NCBI GenBank assembly: GCA_027489535.1
Contig: JAIXZO010000003.1
Coordinates: 1 to 64,000 of the forward strand
Reading direction: 5' to 3'
Source of the DNA: Hyphomicrobiales bacterium
Lineage (GTDB): Bacteria > Pseudomonadota > Alphaproteobacteria > Rhizobiales > Beijerinckiaceae
DNA: 64,000 nt
In this document: in pieces, positions 1 to 9,326 of the stretch
Layout of the letters: every line of letters starts with the position of its first letter
How positions within the stretch are numbered: the first letter of the stretch is position 1
Translations under genes and position numbers: made by a program
The notes under the pieces: generated by a model
The model's database searches: none
Told to the model about the DNA's origin: nothing
The model's input: the letters and a program-made list of their open reading frames with translations, nothing else

Positions 1-3000
1 AGGTCGCCGCGTTCGAGACGGCCGATCTCGCGGCCATGACGACCGCTCAGATCGCGGCGATGACGACCGCGCAGGTCGCGTCGCTGACCTCCGACCAGAT
101 CGTCGCGCTCGGCACCGCACAGGCGGCCGCCTTGACGACCGCCCAGACGGCTGCATTGACCACCGCACAGGTCGCGGCGCTTGAAACCGCCGATTTGGCG
201 GCCATGAAGACGAGCCAGATCGCGGCGCTGAAGACCACGCAGGTCGCGGCGATGACGTCGGACCAGATCGTCGCGCTCGGTACCGCGCAGGCGGCCGCGC
301 TGACCACGGCGCAGACGGCGGCTTTGACGACCGAACAGGTCGCAGCGCTCCAGACGGCCGATTTGGCCGCCATGTCGACGGCCCAGATCGCCGCGCTGAA
401 GACCGCGCAGATCGCCGTCCTCACGACCGATCAGATGGTTGCGCTGACGACCGCGCAGACCGCCGCGCTCACCACGGCCCAAACGGCCGCCCTGAGCACG
501 GAGCAGATCGCGGCGTTGGAGACTCGCGACCTCGCCGCCTTGACGACCGCGCAGGTCGCCGCGCTGAAGACCGCGCAAGTGGCCGCGATGACCACCGCGC
601 AGACGGTGGCGCTGACCACCGCGCAGGCCGCCGCCCTGAGCACGGCCCAAACGGCAGCCCTGACCACGGAACAGGTCGCGGCGCTTGAAACCGCCGATTT
701 GGCGGCCATGAAGACGAGCCAGATCGCCGCGATGACGACCGATCAGGTCGCGGCCCTCGGCACGGCACAGACTGCGGCGCTCACAACGGCTCAGATCGGC
801 GCCCTGACGACGGCGCAGACGGCCGCGCTCGAAACCGCCGATCTCGCGGCCATGACGACCGCCCAGATCGCGACGATGAGCACGGCGCAGATCGCCGCGA
901 TGACGACCGATCAGGTCGTGGGCTTGAGCACGGCCCAGACCGCCGCGCTCTCGACCGCGCAGGTTGCTGCGATGACGACCGCTCAGGTCGCGGCGCTGGA
1001 GACGGCCGACGTGGCCGGCCTCAAGACCGCCCAGATCGCCGCGCTGAAGACCGCGCAGGTCGCAGCGATGACCACAGATCAGGTGGTCGCGCTGACCACC
1101 GCGCAGGCCGCGGCGATGACGACCGCTCAGGTCGCCGCGATGACGACCGATCAGATCGTCGCGCTCACCACCGCACAGACGGCGGCTCTGACCACGGCCC
1201 AGGCTTCGGCTTTGACCACGGCCCAGATCGCGGCTTTGGAGACGGCCGACCTCGCCGCCCTGAAGTCGACCCAGATCGCGGCGCTCCGCACCGCGCAGGT
1301 CGCGGCGATGACGACGGACCAGATCGTGGCGCTCGGCACGGCGCAGGCGGCCGCCCTGACCACGGCGCAGACCGCGGCCTTGACCACCGAACAGATCGCG
1401 GCGCTTGAAACCGTCGACCTCGCGGCGATGACGACGGCCCAGACCGCCGCGCTGAAGACCGCGCAGGTCGCAGCGATGACGACCGACCAGATCGCGGCGC
1501 TGACCACCGCGCAGACGGTCGCGTTGACCACGGCACAGACGGCGGCCTTGACCACCGATCAGGTGGCGGCGCTCGAAACGCGTGATCTCGCGGCGATGAC
1601 GACGGCGCAGATCGCGGCCTTCAAGACGGCGCAGATCGCCGCCATGACGACCGACCAGATCGTCGCGCTCACCACCGCGCAGACTGCGGCCTTGACCACG
1701 GCGCAGACTGCCGCTCTCACCACCGACCAGATCGCGGCACTCGAAACCCGTGACTTGGCGGCGTTGACCACGGCGCAGACGGCGGCGATGACGACCAGCC
1801 AGGTCGCAGCGCTGACGACGGCCCAGACGGTCGCCTTGACCACGGCACAGGCCTCGGCCCTCACGACGGCGCAGACCGCCGCCCTGACGACGGCGCAGGT
1901 CGCGGCCCTCGAAACGCGCGATCTGGCGGCCATGTCCACGGCGCAGATCGCCGCGATGACCACCGACCAGATCGTGGCGCTGACCACCGCGCAGGCGGCG
2001 GGTCTCACGACCGCGCAGATCTCGGCCATGACGACGGCGCAGGTCGCGGCGATGGAAACGAGCGACCTCTCGGCGCTCTCCACCGCCCAGGTCGCGGCCA
2101 TGAGGACGGCGCAGATCGCCGCCTTGACCACGGATCAGGTGGTTGCTCTCGGCACGGCGCAAGCCGCGGCCCTGACCACGGCCCAAATCGCTGCGCTGAC
2201 GACCGATCAGGTCGCGGCTCTCGAGACGACCGATCTTGCTGCGCTGAAGACGAGCCAGATCGCCGCGCTCAAGACTGCGCAGACGGCCGCGCTGAGCACC
2301 GACCAGATCGTGGCGCTGACCACCGCGCAGACCGCCGGTCTGACCACCGCGCAGATCGCGGCCCTGACCACGGATCAGCTCGTGACGATGGAGACCCGCG
2401 ACGTTGCGGCGCTCACCACGGCGCAAACTGCGGCACTCAAGACGGCGCAGGTCGCCGCGATGACGACCGCACAGGCCGTCGCCCTGTCTACGGCGCAGGT
2501 CGCCGCGATGACGACGGCACAGATCGCCGCCATGACGACCGACCAGCTCGTCGCCCTGAGCACCGCGCAGGCCGCGGCGCTGACGACGGCCCAAACGGCC
2601 GCCCTCACGACCGATCAGGTCGCGGCGCTCGAGACGGCCGATCTCGCAGCCTTGAAGACGGCACAGATCGCCGCGCTCAAGACGGCACAGGTCGCGGCCA
2701 TGACCACGGCGCAGATCGTCGCCCTGAGCACCGCACAAGCGGCGGCGATGACGTCCGCTCAGATCGGCGCTCTGACCACGGATCAGGTCGCCGCCTTGGA
2801 GACCGCCGATCTCGCGGCTCTGACCACGGCGCAAATCGCCGGGTTCAAGACCGCTCAGATCGAGGTCATGACGACCGACCAGATCGTCGCGCTGAGCACC
2901 GCTCAGGCCGCTGCCCTGACCACCGCGCAGACCGCGGCCTTGACCACGGCTCAGGTCGCCGCCTTGGAAACGCGTGATCTCGCCGCCATGACGACCGCAC

Positions 3001-6000
3001 AGGCGGCGACCCTGACCACGGATCAGACCGCAGCGCTGACGACCGACCAGATCGTGGCGCTGACCACGGCACAATCGGCCGTCCTGACGACCGCACAGAC
3101 CGCAGCCCTGACGACGGCTCAGGTCGCCGCCTTGGAAACGCGTGATCTCGCCGCCATGAGGACGGCACAGATCGCGGCGCTGACGACCGATCAGATCGTG
3201 GCGCTGAGCACCGCTCAGGCTGCGGCCCTGACGACGGCGCAGATCGCGGCGATGACCACCGATCAGGTCGCCGCGCTCGAAACCGCCGATCTGGCGGCCA
3301 TGACGAACGCTCAAGTCGCGGCGATGACGACCGCACAGGTCGCCGCGATGACGACCGACCAGATCGTCGCCTTGAGCACCGCGCAGGTGGCGGGCCTCAC
3401 GACGGCGCAGACCGCCGGAATGACGACCAGCCAGATCGCCGCCATGGAGACGGCCGACTTGGCCGCGCTCAAGACGAGCCAGATCGCAGGCTTGAAGACC
3501 GCCCAGGTCGCGGCGCTGACCACGGAGCAGGTCGTGGCGATGGGGACCGCGCAGGCGGCCGCCATGACCACCGCCCAGATTGCGGCGCTCACGACCGACC
3601 AGACCGCGGCCTTGGAAACGCGTGACCTGGCCGCCATGACCACGGCCCAGATCGCCGCGATGTCGACCGATCAAGTCGCTTCGCTGACGACGGCGCAGAC
3701 GGTCGCGCTGACCACGGCTCAGATTTCGGCCCTGTCGACGGCTCAGACCGCGGCACTGACCACCGACCAGATCGGCGCCTTGGAAACGCGCGACCTGGCG
3801 GCGATGACCACCGCCCAAGTCGCCGCGCTGACCACCGCGCAGGTCGCCGCCATGACGACCGATCAGATCGTCGCCATCGGCACCGGCCAGATCTCCGCGC
3901 TTTCCACCGCGCAGGTCGCCGCCCTGACGACCGATCAGGTTCCAGCTCTCGAAACCCGTGACTTGGCCGTCATGACGACCGCCCAGATCGCCGCCCTGAC
4001 CACGGATCAGGTCGTGGCGCTGACGACGGCTCAGGCTGCGGCTCTGACCACGGCCCAAACGGTTGCCCTGACCACCGGCCAAATCTCGGCCATGGAGACG
4101 GCGGACGTCGCAGCCCTGAAGTCCACACAGATCGCCGCGATGACGACCGCTCAGGTGGCCGCCATGACGACCGATCAGGTGGCGGCGCTGACGACGGCTC
4201 AGGCTGCGGCGCTGACGACCGCGCAGGTTGCGGCTCTGACGACCGATCAGGTCGTGGCTTTGGCCACGTCTCAGGTTTCCAACCTGACCACGGCGCAAGT
4301 CGCGGCACTGACCACCGCTCAGGTGGCCGCCATGGAGACGGCCGACCTCGCCGCGCTGAAATCCACGCAGATCGCCGTCATGACGACCGCTCAGGTCGCC
4401 GCGATGACGACCGATCAAGTGGTGGCGCTGACGACGGCTCAGACTGCGGCTCTGACGACGGCTCAAACTGCAGCTCTGACGACGGATCAAGTATCCGCGA
4501 TGGAGACGGCGGACGTCGCAGCCCTGAAGTCCACGCAGATCGCCGCCATGACGACCGCTCAGGTCGCCGCGATGACGACCGATCAGGTCGTGGCGCTCGG
4601 GACGGCACAGGCCACGGCTCTGACCACCGCCCAGACGGCGGCCCTGACGACGGACCAGGTTGCCGCCCTTGAAACGGCCGATCTCGTCGCCCTCAAGGCG
4701 ACCCAGATCGCGGCCATGTCTACGGCTCAGGTCGCGGCATTGACCACCGCTCAGACGGCGGCCTTGACCACCGCTCAGGTGGTCGCCCTGACCACGGCCC
4801 AGACCGCCGCCTTGACCACGGATCAGGTGGTGGCGCTGACGACGGCTCAGACTGCGGCCCTGACCACCGCCCAGACGGCCGCGTTGACCACCGACCAGGT
4901 GGCGGCCATGGAGACGGCCGACGTCGCCGCCCTGAAGTCCACCCAGATCGCCGCCATGACGACCGCTCAAGTGGCCGCCATGACGACCGATCAGGTCGTG
5001 GCGCTGACGACGGCTCAGGCGGCGGCTCTGACCACGGCCCAGACGGCGGCTATGACGACCGATCAGGTCGTCGCTTTGGCCACGTCTCAGGTTTCCAACC
5101 TGACCACGGCGCAAGTCGCGGCACTGACCACCGCTCAGGTGGCCGCCATGGAGACGGCCGACCTCGCCGCGCTGAAATCCACCCAGATCGCCGTCATGAC
5201 GACCGCTCAGGTCGCCGCCATGACGACCGATCAGGTCGTGGCGCTGACGACGGCTCAGGCGGCGGCTCTGACCACGGCCCAGACGGCGGCTTTGACGACG
5301 GACCAAGTGTCCGCGATGGAGACGGCGGACGTCGCAGCCCTGAAGTCGACCCAGATCGCCGCCATGACGACCGCTCAAGTGGCCGCCATGACGACCGATC
5401 AGGTGGTGGCCCTCGGGACGGCGCAGGTCGCGGCCATGACCACGGCTCAAGTTGCGGCTCTGACGACCGATCAGGTCGAGGCCATGGAGACGGCCGATCT
5501 CGTCGCCCTCAAGGCGACCCAGATCGCGGCCATGTCCACGGATCAGGTCGCGGCCCTGACCACGGCTCAGACGGCGGCCTTGACCACGACGCAAGTCGCG
5601 GCACTGACCACGGCCCAGACCGCCGCCCTCACGACCGACCAGGTCGTGGCGCTGACGACGGCTCAGGCTGCGGCCCTGACGACGGCCCAAACGGTTGCCC
5701 TGACCACGGGCCAAATCTCGGCCATGGAGACGGCGGACGTCGCAGCCCTGAAGTCCACCCAGATCGCCGCGATGACGACCGCTCAGGTGGCCGCCATGAC
5801 GACCGATCAGGTGGTGGCCCTCGGGACGGCGCAGGTCGCGGCCATGACCACGGCGCAGGTTGCGGCTCTGTCGACCGATCAGGTCGAGGCCATGGAGACG
5901 GCCGATCTCGTCGCCCTCAAGGCGACCCAGATCGCGGCCATGTCCACGGCTCAGGTCGCGGCTTTGACCACCGCTCAGACGGCGGCCTTGACGACGGCTC

Positions 6001-7364
6001 AGGTGGTCGCTTTGACCACGGCCCAGACCGCCGCCCTGTCCACGGATCAGGTGGTGGCTCTCGGCACCGCTCAGGCGGCGGCTCTGACCACGGCCCAGAC
6101 CGCGGCACTGACCACCGATCAGGTGGCGGCCATGGAAACGGCGGACGTAGCAGCCCTGAAGTCGACCCAGATCGCCGCGATGACGACCGCTCAGGTGGCC
6201 GCCATGACGACGGATCAGGTGGTGGCCCTCGGGACGGCGCAGGTCGCGGCCATGACCACGGCTCAAATTGCGGCTCTGACGACCGATCAGGTCGAGGCCT
6301 TGGAGACGGCCGATCTCGTCGCCCTCAAGGCGACCCAGATCGCGGCCATGTCCACGGCTCAAGTCGCGGCCCTGACCACGGCTCAGACGGCGGCCTTGAC
6401 GACCGCTCAGGTCGTCGCCCTGACCACGGCCCAGACCGCCGCCCTCACGACCGACCAGGTCGTGGCGCTGACGACGGCTCAGGCTGCGGCCATGACGACG
6501 GCCCAGACGGTCGCCCTGACCACCGGCCAAATCTCGGCCATGGAGACGGCGGACGTCGCAGCCCTGAAGTCCACGCAGATCGCCGCCATGACGACAGCCC
6601 AGGTGGCCGCCATGACGACGGATCAGGTGGCGGCGCTCGGGACGGCGCAGGTCGCGGCCATGACCACCGCTCAGACCGCGGCAATGACCACCGATCAGGT
6701 GGCGGCACTCGAGACTGCGGATCTCGCAGCCCTCAGGACCGCACAGGTCGCGGCGATGACGACCGCTCAGGTCTCCGCGATGTCGACGGCCCAGATCGCG
6801 GCTTTGACCACGGCACAGGCCGGCGCACTCACCACGGCACAGACCGCGGCCTTGACCACGGCTCAGGTCGCCGCGTTGGAGACGGCGGATCTGGCGGCGA
6901 TGAAGGCTACGCAGATCGCGTCGCTGACGTCGGACCAGATCGCGGCGCTCGGAACCGGGCAGACGGCGGCGCTCACCACCGCTCAGGTGGCGGCACTGAC
7001 GACGGCGCAGGTCGCCGCGCTCGAAACCGCGGATCTGGCCGCTCTGACCACCGCACAGATCGCGGTGATGACGACCGCTCAGATCACGTCGCTCGACACG
7101 GTGCAGACTCAGGCTCTCACGACGGACCAGATCGTGGCTCTCACGACGGCCCAGACGGCGGCCCTGACGACGACGCAAGTCGCGGCGCTGACCACGTCTC
7201 AGATCGCGTCTCTCGAAACCCGAGACGTCGCGGCCCTGAAGACCGCTCAGATCGTGGCTCTCTCCACGGAACAGATCGACGCCCTGACCACGCAACAGGC
7301 CGCCGCTCTGACCACCGCTCAAAAGAACGCGATGACCACCGAGCAAACGGCGGCGCTGGCCTAA
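1..7364 (+). CDS. Giant octapeptide-repeat protein (5' end outside window)
   Basis: About 2450 codons are visible, open from the first bases of the window to a TAA at 7362; the first in-frame ATG (36) lies inside a repeat, so the true start is upstream. The visible protein is an unbroken run of roughly 306 octads with consensus T-T-A-Q-V-A-A-L, ending in repeats at the very C-terminus with no separate domain. I see no Cys, Trp, Tyr or His and only one Pro. Every 6-10 octads (most often 7) an E-T-[A/R]-D octad replaces the T-T-x-Q type. The Leu-Thr-x-x-Gln-Val spacing fits a helix capping box with a hydrophobic staple, so a kinked helical rod is plausible (inference). Function is unknown. Being beside fliS- and flagellin-type genes suggests a surface or filament role but does not prove it. 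Secretion signals, if N-terminal, are not visible. Confidence 0.9.
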   Translation, partial: VAAFETADLAAMTTAQIAAMTTAQVASLTSDQIVALGTAQAAALTTAQTAALTTAQVAALETADLAAMKTSQIAALKTTQVAAMTSDQIVALGTAQAAALTTAQTAALTTEQVAALQTADLAAMSTAQIAALKTAQIAVLTTDQMVALTTAQTAALTTAQTAALSTEQIAALETRDLAALTTAQVAALKTAQVAAMTTAQTVALTTAQAAALSTAQTAALTTEQVAALETADLAAMKTSQIAAMTTDQVAALGTAQTAALTTAQIGALTTAQTAALETADLAAMTTAQIATMSTAQIAAMTTDQVVGLSTAQTAALSTAQVAAMTTAQVAALETADVAGLKTAQIAALKTAQVAAMTTDQVVALTTAQAAAMTTAQVAAMTTDQIVALTTAQTAALTTAQASALTTAQIAALETADLAALKSTQIAALRTAQVAAMTTDQIVALGTAQAAALTTAQTAALTTEQIAALETVDLAAMTTAQTAALKTAQVAAMTTDQIAALTTAQTVALTTAQTAALTTDQVAALETRDLAAMTTAQIAAFKTAQIAAMTTDQIVALTTAQTAALTTAQTAALTTDQIAALETRDLAALTTAQTAAMTTSQVAALTTAQTVALTTAQASALTTAQTAALTTAQVAALETRDLAAMSTAQIAAMTTDQIVALTTAQAAGLTTAQISAMTTAQVAAMETSDLSALSTAQVAAMRTAQIAALTTDQVVALGTAQAAALTTAQIAALTTDQVAALETTDLAALKTSQIAALKTAQTAALSTDQIVALTTAQTAGLTTAQIAALTTDQLVTMETRDVAALTTAQTAALKTAQVAAMTTAQAVALSTAQVAAMTTAQIAAMTTDQLVALSTAQAAALTTAQTAALTTDQVAALETADLAALKTAQIAALKTAQVAAMTTAQIVALSTAQAAAMTSAQIGALTTDQVAALETADLAALTTAQIAGFKTAQIEVMTTDQIVALSTAQAAALTTAQTAALTTAQVAALETRDLAAMTTAQAATLTTDQTAALTTDQIVALTTAQSAVLTTAQTAALTTAQVAALETRDLAAMRTAQIAALTTDQIVALSTAQAAALTTAQIAAMTTDQVAALETADLAAMTNAQVAAMTTAQVAAMTTDQIVALSTAQVAGLTTAQTAGMTTSQIAAMETADLAALKTSQIAGLKTAQVAALTTEQVVAMGTAQAAAMTTAQIAALTTDQTAALETRDLAAMTTAQIAAMSTDQVASLTTAQTVALTTAQISALSTAQTAALTTDQIGALETRDLAAMTTAQVAALTTAQVAAMTTDQIVAIGTGQISALSTAQVAALTTDQVPALETRDLAVMTTAQIAALTTDQVVALTTAQAAALTTAQTVALTTGQISAMETADVAALKSTQIAAMTTAQVAAMTTDQVAALTTAQAAALTTAQVAALTTDQVVALATSQVSNLTTAQVAALTTAQVAAMETADLAALKSTQIAVMTTAQVAAMTTDQVVALTTAQTAALTTAQTAALTTDQVSAMETADVAALKSTQIAAMTTAQVAAMTTDQVVALGTAQATALTTAQTAALTTDQVAALETADLVALKATQIAAMSTAQVAALTTAQTAALTTAQVVALTTAQTAALTTDQVVALTTAQTAALTTAQTAALTTDQVAAMETADVAALKSTQIAAMTTAQVAAMTTDQVVALTTAQAAALTTAQTAAMTTDQVVALATSQVSNLTTAQVAALTTAQVAAMETADLAALKSTQIAVMTTAQVAAMTTDQVVALTTAQAAALTTAQTAALTTDQVSAMETADVAALKSTQIAAMTTAQVAAMTTDQVVALGTAQVAAMTTAQVAALTTDQVEAMETADLVALKATQIAAMSTDQVAALTTAQTAALTTTQVAALTTAQTAALTTDQVVALTTAQAAALTTAQTVALTTGQISAMETADVAALKSTQIAAMTTAQVAAMTTDQVVALGTAQVAAMTTAQVAALSTDQVEAMETADLVALKATQIAAMSTAQVAALTTAQTAALTTAQVVALTTAQTAALSTDQVVALGTAQAAALTTAQTAALTTDQVAAMETADVAALKSTQIAAMTTAQVAAMTTDQVVALGTAQVAAMTTAQIAALTTDQVEALETADLVALKATQIAAMSTAQVAALTTAQTAALTTAQVVALTTAQTAALTTDQVVALTTAQAAAMTTAQTVALTTGQISAMETADVAALKSTQIAAMTTAQVAAMTTDQVAALGTAQVAAMTTAQTAAMTTDQVAALETADLAALRTAQVAAMTTAQVSAMSTAQIAALTTAQAGALTTAQTAALTTAQVAALETADLAAMKATQIASLTSDQIAALGTGQTAALTTAQVAALTTAQVAALETADLAALTTAQIAVMTTAQITSLDTVQTQALTTDQIVALTTAQTAALTTTQVAALTTSQIASLETRDVAALKTAQIVALSTEQIDALTTQQAAALTTAQKNAMTTEQTAALA
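3..7361 (+). repeat. 24-bp tandem coding repeat (octads) with longer periods
   Basis: The whole stretch is built of 24-bp units coding for one octad each, in a single frame with no indel breaking the period. Units differ at synonymous and conservative sites, so most copies are old. Above this level the acidic E-T-x-D octad recurs mostly at 7 octads (168 bp). Confidence 0.93.
4092..6539 (+). repeat. 408-bp higher-order tandem repeat, six copies
   Basis: The ATG-GA start of the E-T-A-D-V block recurs at 4092, 4500, 4908, 5316, 5724, 6132 and 6540, exactly 408 bp (17 octads) apart. Each copy is a 7-octad block plus a 10-octad block. Copies 1 and 3 have the order 10+7 and copies 2, 4, 5 and 6 have 7+10, so 4092-4907 and 4908-5723 look like an 816-bp duplication. 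Near-identity between copies points to recent unequal exchange. Confidence 0.9.
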
Positions 7365-7368
7365 GACT

Positions 7369-7398
7369 CTCGAGGCGGATCTCCGGATCCGCCTCGAG
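7369..7398 (+). terminator. Perfect 13-bp hairpin after the repeat gene
   Basis: A 13-bp perfect inverted repeat (7369-7381 with 7386-7398) with a TCCG loop starts 4 nt after the TAA of the repeat gene. There is no T-tract, so it may be a terminator, an mRNA 3' stabiliser or an attenuator ahead of the fliS-like gene. Confidence 0.55.
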
Positions 7399-7430
7399 GC
7401 CTCCCCTCAACCAACCCGACGGAGTCGGCG

Positions 7431-7952
7431 ATGACGCAGCTTTCAGCTTCGATGTTCGGCACGGACGAGACGGCACTTCCGCTCGAAACCGTGCTCGAGG
7501 AACTCATCGCCGACGGCATCACGGAGGAGCATTTCTCGATGCTGTTCGGCCTCTTGCGAAAGAACGTCCGCAGCGCGGGCGTGCATTGCGCGCGGGGCGA
7601 TTTTGAGGAGCGGACCGCCGCGGCTCACGCGGCCATCGACGTGGCGGTGTTCCTACGCCGGCATTTGAAGGCGGACCGGAATCATCCCTTCAACGGCGCG
7701 CTCGACCGTTTCTATCTCGCGATCCATCGCCGCATCGCGGATGCGTGCCGAGACGGGAAAGCCGACGACTTCTTCAATCTGGAGGCCGCGATCGACAGGC
7801 TTGCCGCCTCGGTCCTGTCCAAGACTTTCCTTGAACGTTGCTTCGAACAGAGCGAAATCGCGCCGCGCGCCTTCACGGCGTTCTTGACCGGCGTACTGAC
7901 GCGGGACGACGCATCGCGGATGGTCGAGGACGAGACGGCCACGGTTCACTGA
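7431..7952 (+). CDS. fliS: FliS-like flagellin export chaperone
   Basis: A 173-residue, mostly helical protein. The stretch at about residues 72-128, with A-L-D-R-F-Y-x-x-I-x-R-R followed by a short acidic loop and a second amphipathic helix, resembles the C-terminal half of FliS, the cytoplasmic chaperone that caps the flagellin C-terminus before export. It is somewhat longer than usual FliS (about 130 aa) and the N-terminus is not recognisable. ATG is preceded by GGAG at 7421. It lies 66 bp after the giant repeat gene and within about 7 kb of both flagellin genes and fliD, the usual company of fliS. The assignment rests on pattern and context and is moderate. Confidence 0.5.
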   Translation: MTQLSASMFGTDETALPLETVLEELIADGITEEHFSMLFGLLRKNVRSAGVHCARGDFEERTAAAHAAIDVAVFLRRHLKADRNHPFNGALDRFYLAIHRRIADACRDGKADDFFNLEAAIDRLAASVLSKTFLERCFEQSEIAPRAFTAFLTGVLTRDDASRMVEDETATVH

Positions 7953-7976
7953 CGGCCGCCGAGCGGCGGCGGCGGC

Positions 7977-8747
7977 TCAGATCCATCCGCCGTCGACGAC
8001 ATATTGCTGATTGGTGCAGGCCCCCGCTTCGTCGGATGCGAGGAAGAGAACGAGCTTGGCGACGTCTTCGGGGACGAGGCGGCGCTTGAGGCATTGATCC
8101 TTCATCAATTGAGCCTCCGCCTCGGGCGTCAGCCAAAGATCGAGCTGGCGCTGCGTCATGATCCATCCGGGTGCGACGGCGTTCACGCGGACGCCGAAGG
8201 CGCCGTAATCGCGCGCCAGGGATCGCGTGAGGCCCAAAACAGCGGATTTCGAGGCGGTATAGATCGCCATTCCGCCGACTCCGGCCATCCACGACACGGA
8301 CCCCATGTTGATGATGGAGCCGCCGCCGAGAGACTTCATGTCGTCGAGCACGGCTTGGGCGCAAAAGAACTGATGCTTGAGATTGACGGCGATGATGCGG
8401 TCGAAATCCTCGCTCGTCACGTCGGGCGTCGGATGGCGCTTGTCGTTCGCGGCATTGTTGACGAGAACGGAAATCGGGCCGAGGGCCGTCCGGATGCGCT
8501 CGATCGCGGCTCTCAGGGCATCCACGTCGGTCAGATCGCAGCGCTCGTAATGCACCGCCGTGCCCTGCCCCGCCATTTCCTCGCAAAGCGCGCGGGACGG
8601 CTCTTCGGCGATGTCGATGAAGGCGGTGCGCGCCTTCTGGCGTGCGAAGGCCCGCGTCATCGCCTCGCCGATTCCGCTGCCGCCCCCGGTGACGAGAACG
8701 ACTCGACCTTCGAGGTCCGGATAAATCGCGCCCGTCGCAATGGCCAT
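7977..8747 (-). CDS. Short-chain dehydrogenase/reductase (SDR family)
   Basis: A 256-residue classical SDR. The nucleotide-binding motif TGGGSGIG is at residues 20-27, Asp45 after the second strand suggests NAD preference, VNNAA is at 96-100, and the catalytic set Asn122, Ser150, Tyr163 and Lys167 (YTASK) is complete. The C-terminus ends in VVDGGW, common in sugar and alcohol dehydrogenases. The substrate cannot be deduced. It faces the fliS-like gene across 24 bp and is divergent from a small winged-helix gene. A link to sugars for flagellin glycosylation is possible but speculative, and it may equally be an unrelated metabolic enzyme at the border of the island. Confidence 0.88.
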   Translation of the reverse strand: MAIATGAIYPDLEGRVVLVTGGGSGIGEAMTRAFARQKARTAFIDIAEEPSRALCEEMAGQGTAVHYERCDLTDVDALRAAIERIRTALGPISVLVNNAANDKRHPTPDVTSEDFDRIIAVNLKHQFFCAQAVLDDMKSLGGGSIINMGSVSWMAGVGGMAIYTASKSAVLGLTRSLARDYGAFGVRVNAVAPGWIMTQRQLDLWLTPEAEAQLMKDQCLKRRLVPEDVAKLVLFLASDEAGACTNQQYVVDGGWI

Positions 8748-8945
8748 GAGAAACGCCCGTCTTTGCTCCGCAGCCTAAACCGCGGAACAGGGGAAGAGTT
8801 CAGGAAGCATGGAGCCGGCCGCAAATCGACGCTCCCGGCGAGCCTTGTGGAGGAGATGTATCTTTATCCGAACAATAGTTTCTTTTTGAGCTCGAGCCGT
8901 AGTATATGACGCCGAGTACATTGTATCTGCGTAAAGGGTCGGACG

Positions 8946-9311
8946 ATGAACAGCATGGAACGGCCGCTTGAACCGCCGAGGCTGCAGTCCCTCCTGTCGT
9001 TCTTTCTTGTGATCGACGGGGTGAGGCGTACGCTCGGTTTGGATATCGAAGAAGCGCTGCTCTATCTCGGAATCGGCTATCTGAACACCGAACGCATTCA
9101 GAAACTCGGCAGCCGCGGCTATATCGCTGCCACCAACGTCTCCTCTGCGGCCGATTTCGTGAATTTGCCGAAGGAGACCGCTCGACGCAAAATTGCCCGC
9201 TTGGTGGAAGGCGGCCTGGTCGTCAACAGCGGCGGCATCGTGGTCAGCGACATCACGCGCTGGTTTCAGTTCATCGAGCAATTGCCGGTCCGCGGCGACG
9301 GACGGGGCTGA
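8946..9311 (+). CDS. Small winged-helix-type putative transcription regulator
   Basis: A 121-residue soluble protein. Residues about 62-93 (a helix, a turn at NLPKETARRK, then LVEGGLVV) look like the recognition part of a winged helix as found in MarR/IclR/Crp-type regulators; the rest is not recognised. It starts at ATG 8946 with only a weak ribosome binding site. It is divergent from the SDR gene across an AT-richer 198-bp intergenic region, so it may control that gene or itself. No ligand or phosphorylation domain is visible. Confidence 0.5.
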   Translation: MNSMERPLEPPRLQSLLSFFLVIDGVRRTLGLDIEEALLYLGIGYLNTERIQKLGSRGYIAATNVSSAADFVNLPKETARRKIARLVEGGLVVNSGGIVVSDITRWFQFIEQLPVRGDGRG

Positions 9312-9326
9312 AGCCCCTCACCGCGA

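Noticed and set aside
36-7364. Similarity of T-T-D-Q-V-V-A-L octads to the start of TAL-effector repeats (L-T-P-x-Q-V-V-A-I)
   Set aside because: Unit length is 8, not 33-35 residues, and no base-specifying pair is present; the likeness reflects a common helix-capping pattern.
36-7364. CRISPR array
   Set aside because: The periodic units are contiguous, variable and coding in one frame; there are no constant repeats with unique spacers.
7950-7976. GCCGCC/GGCGGC hairpin between the fliS-like and SDR genes
   Set aside because: It is short, in a GC-only run and without T-tract; a terminator cannot be distinguished from chance composition.
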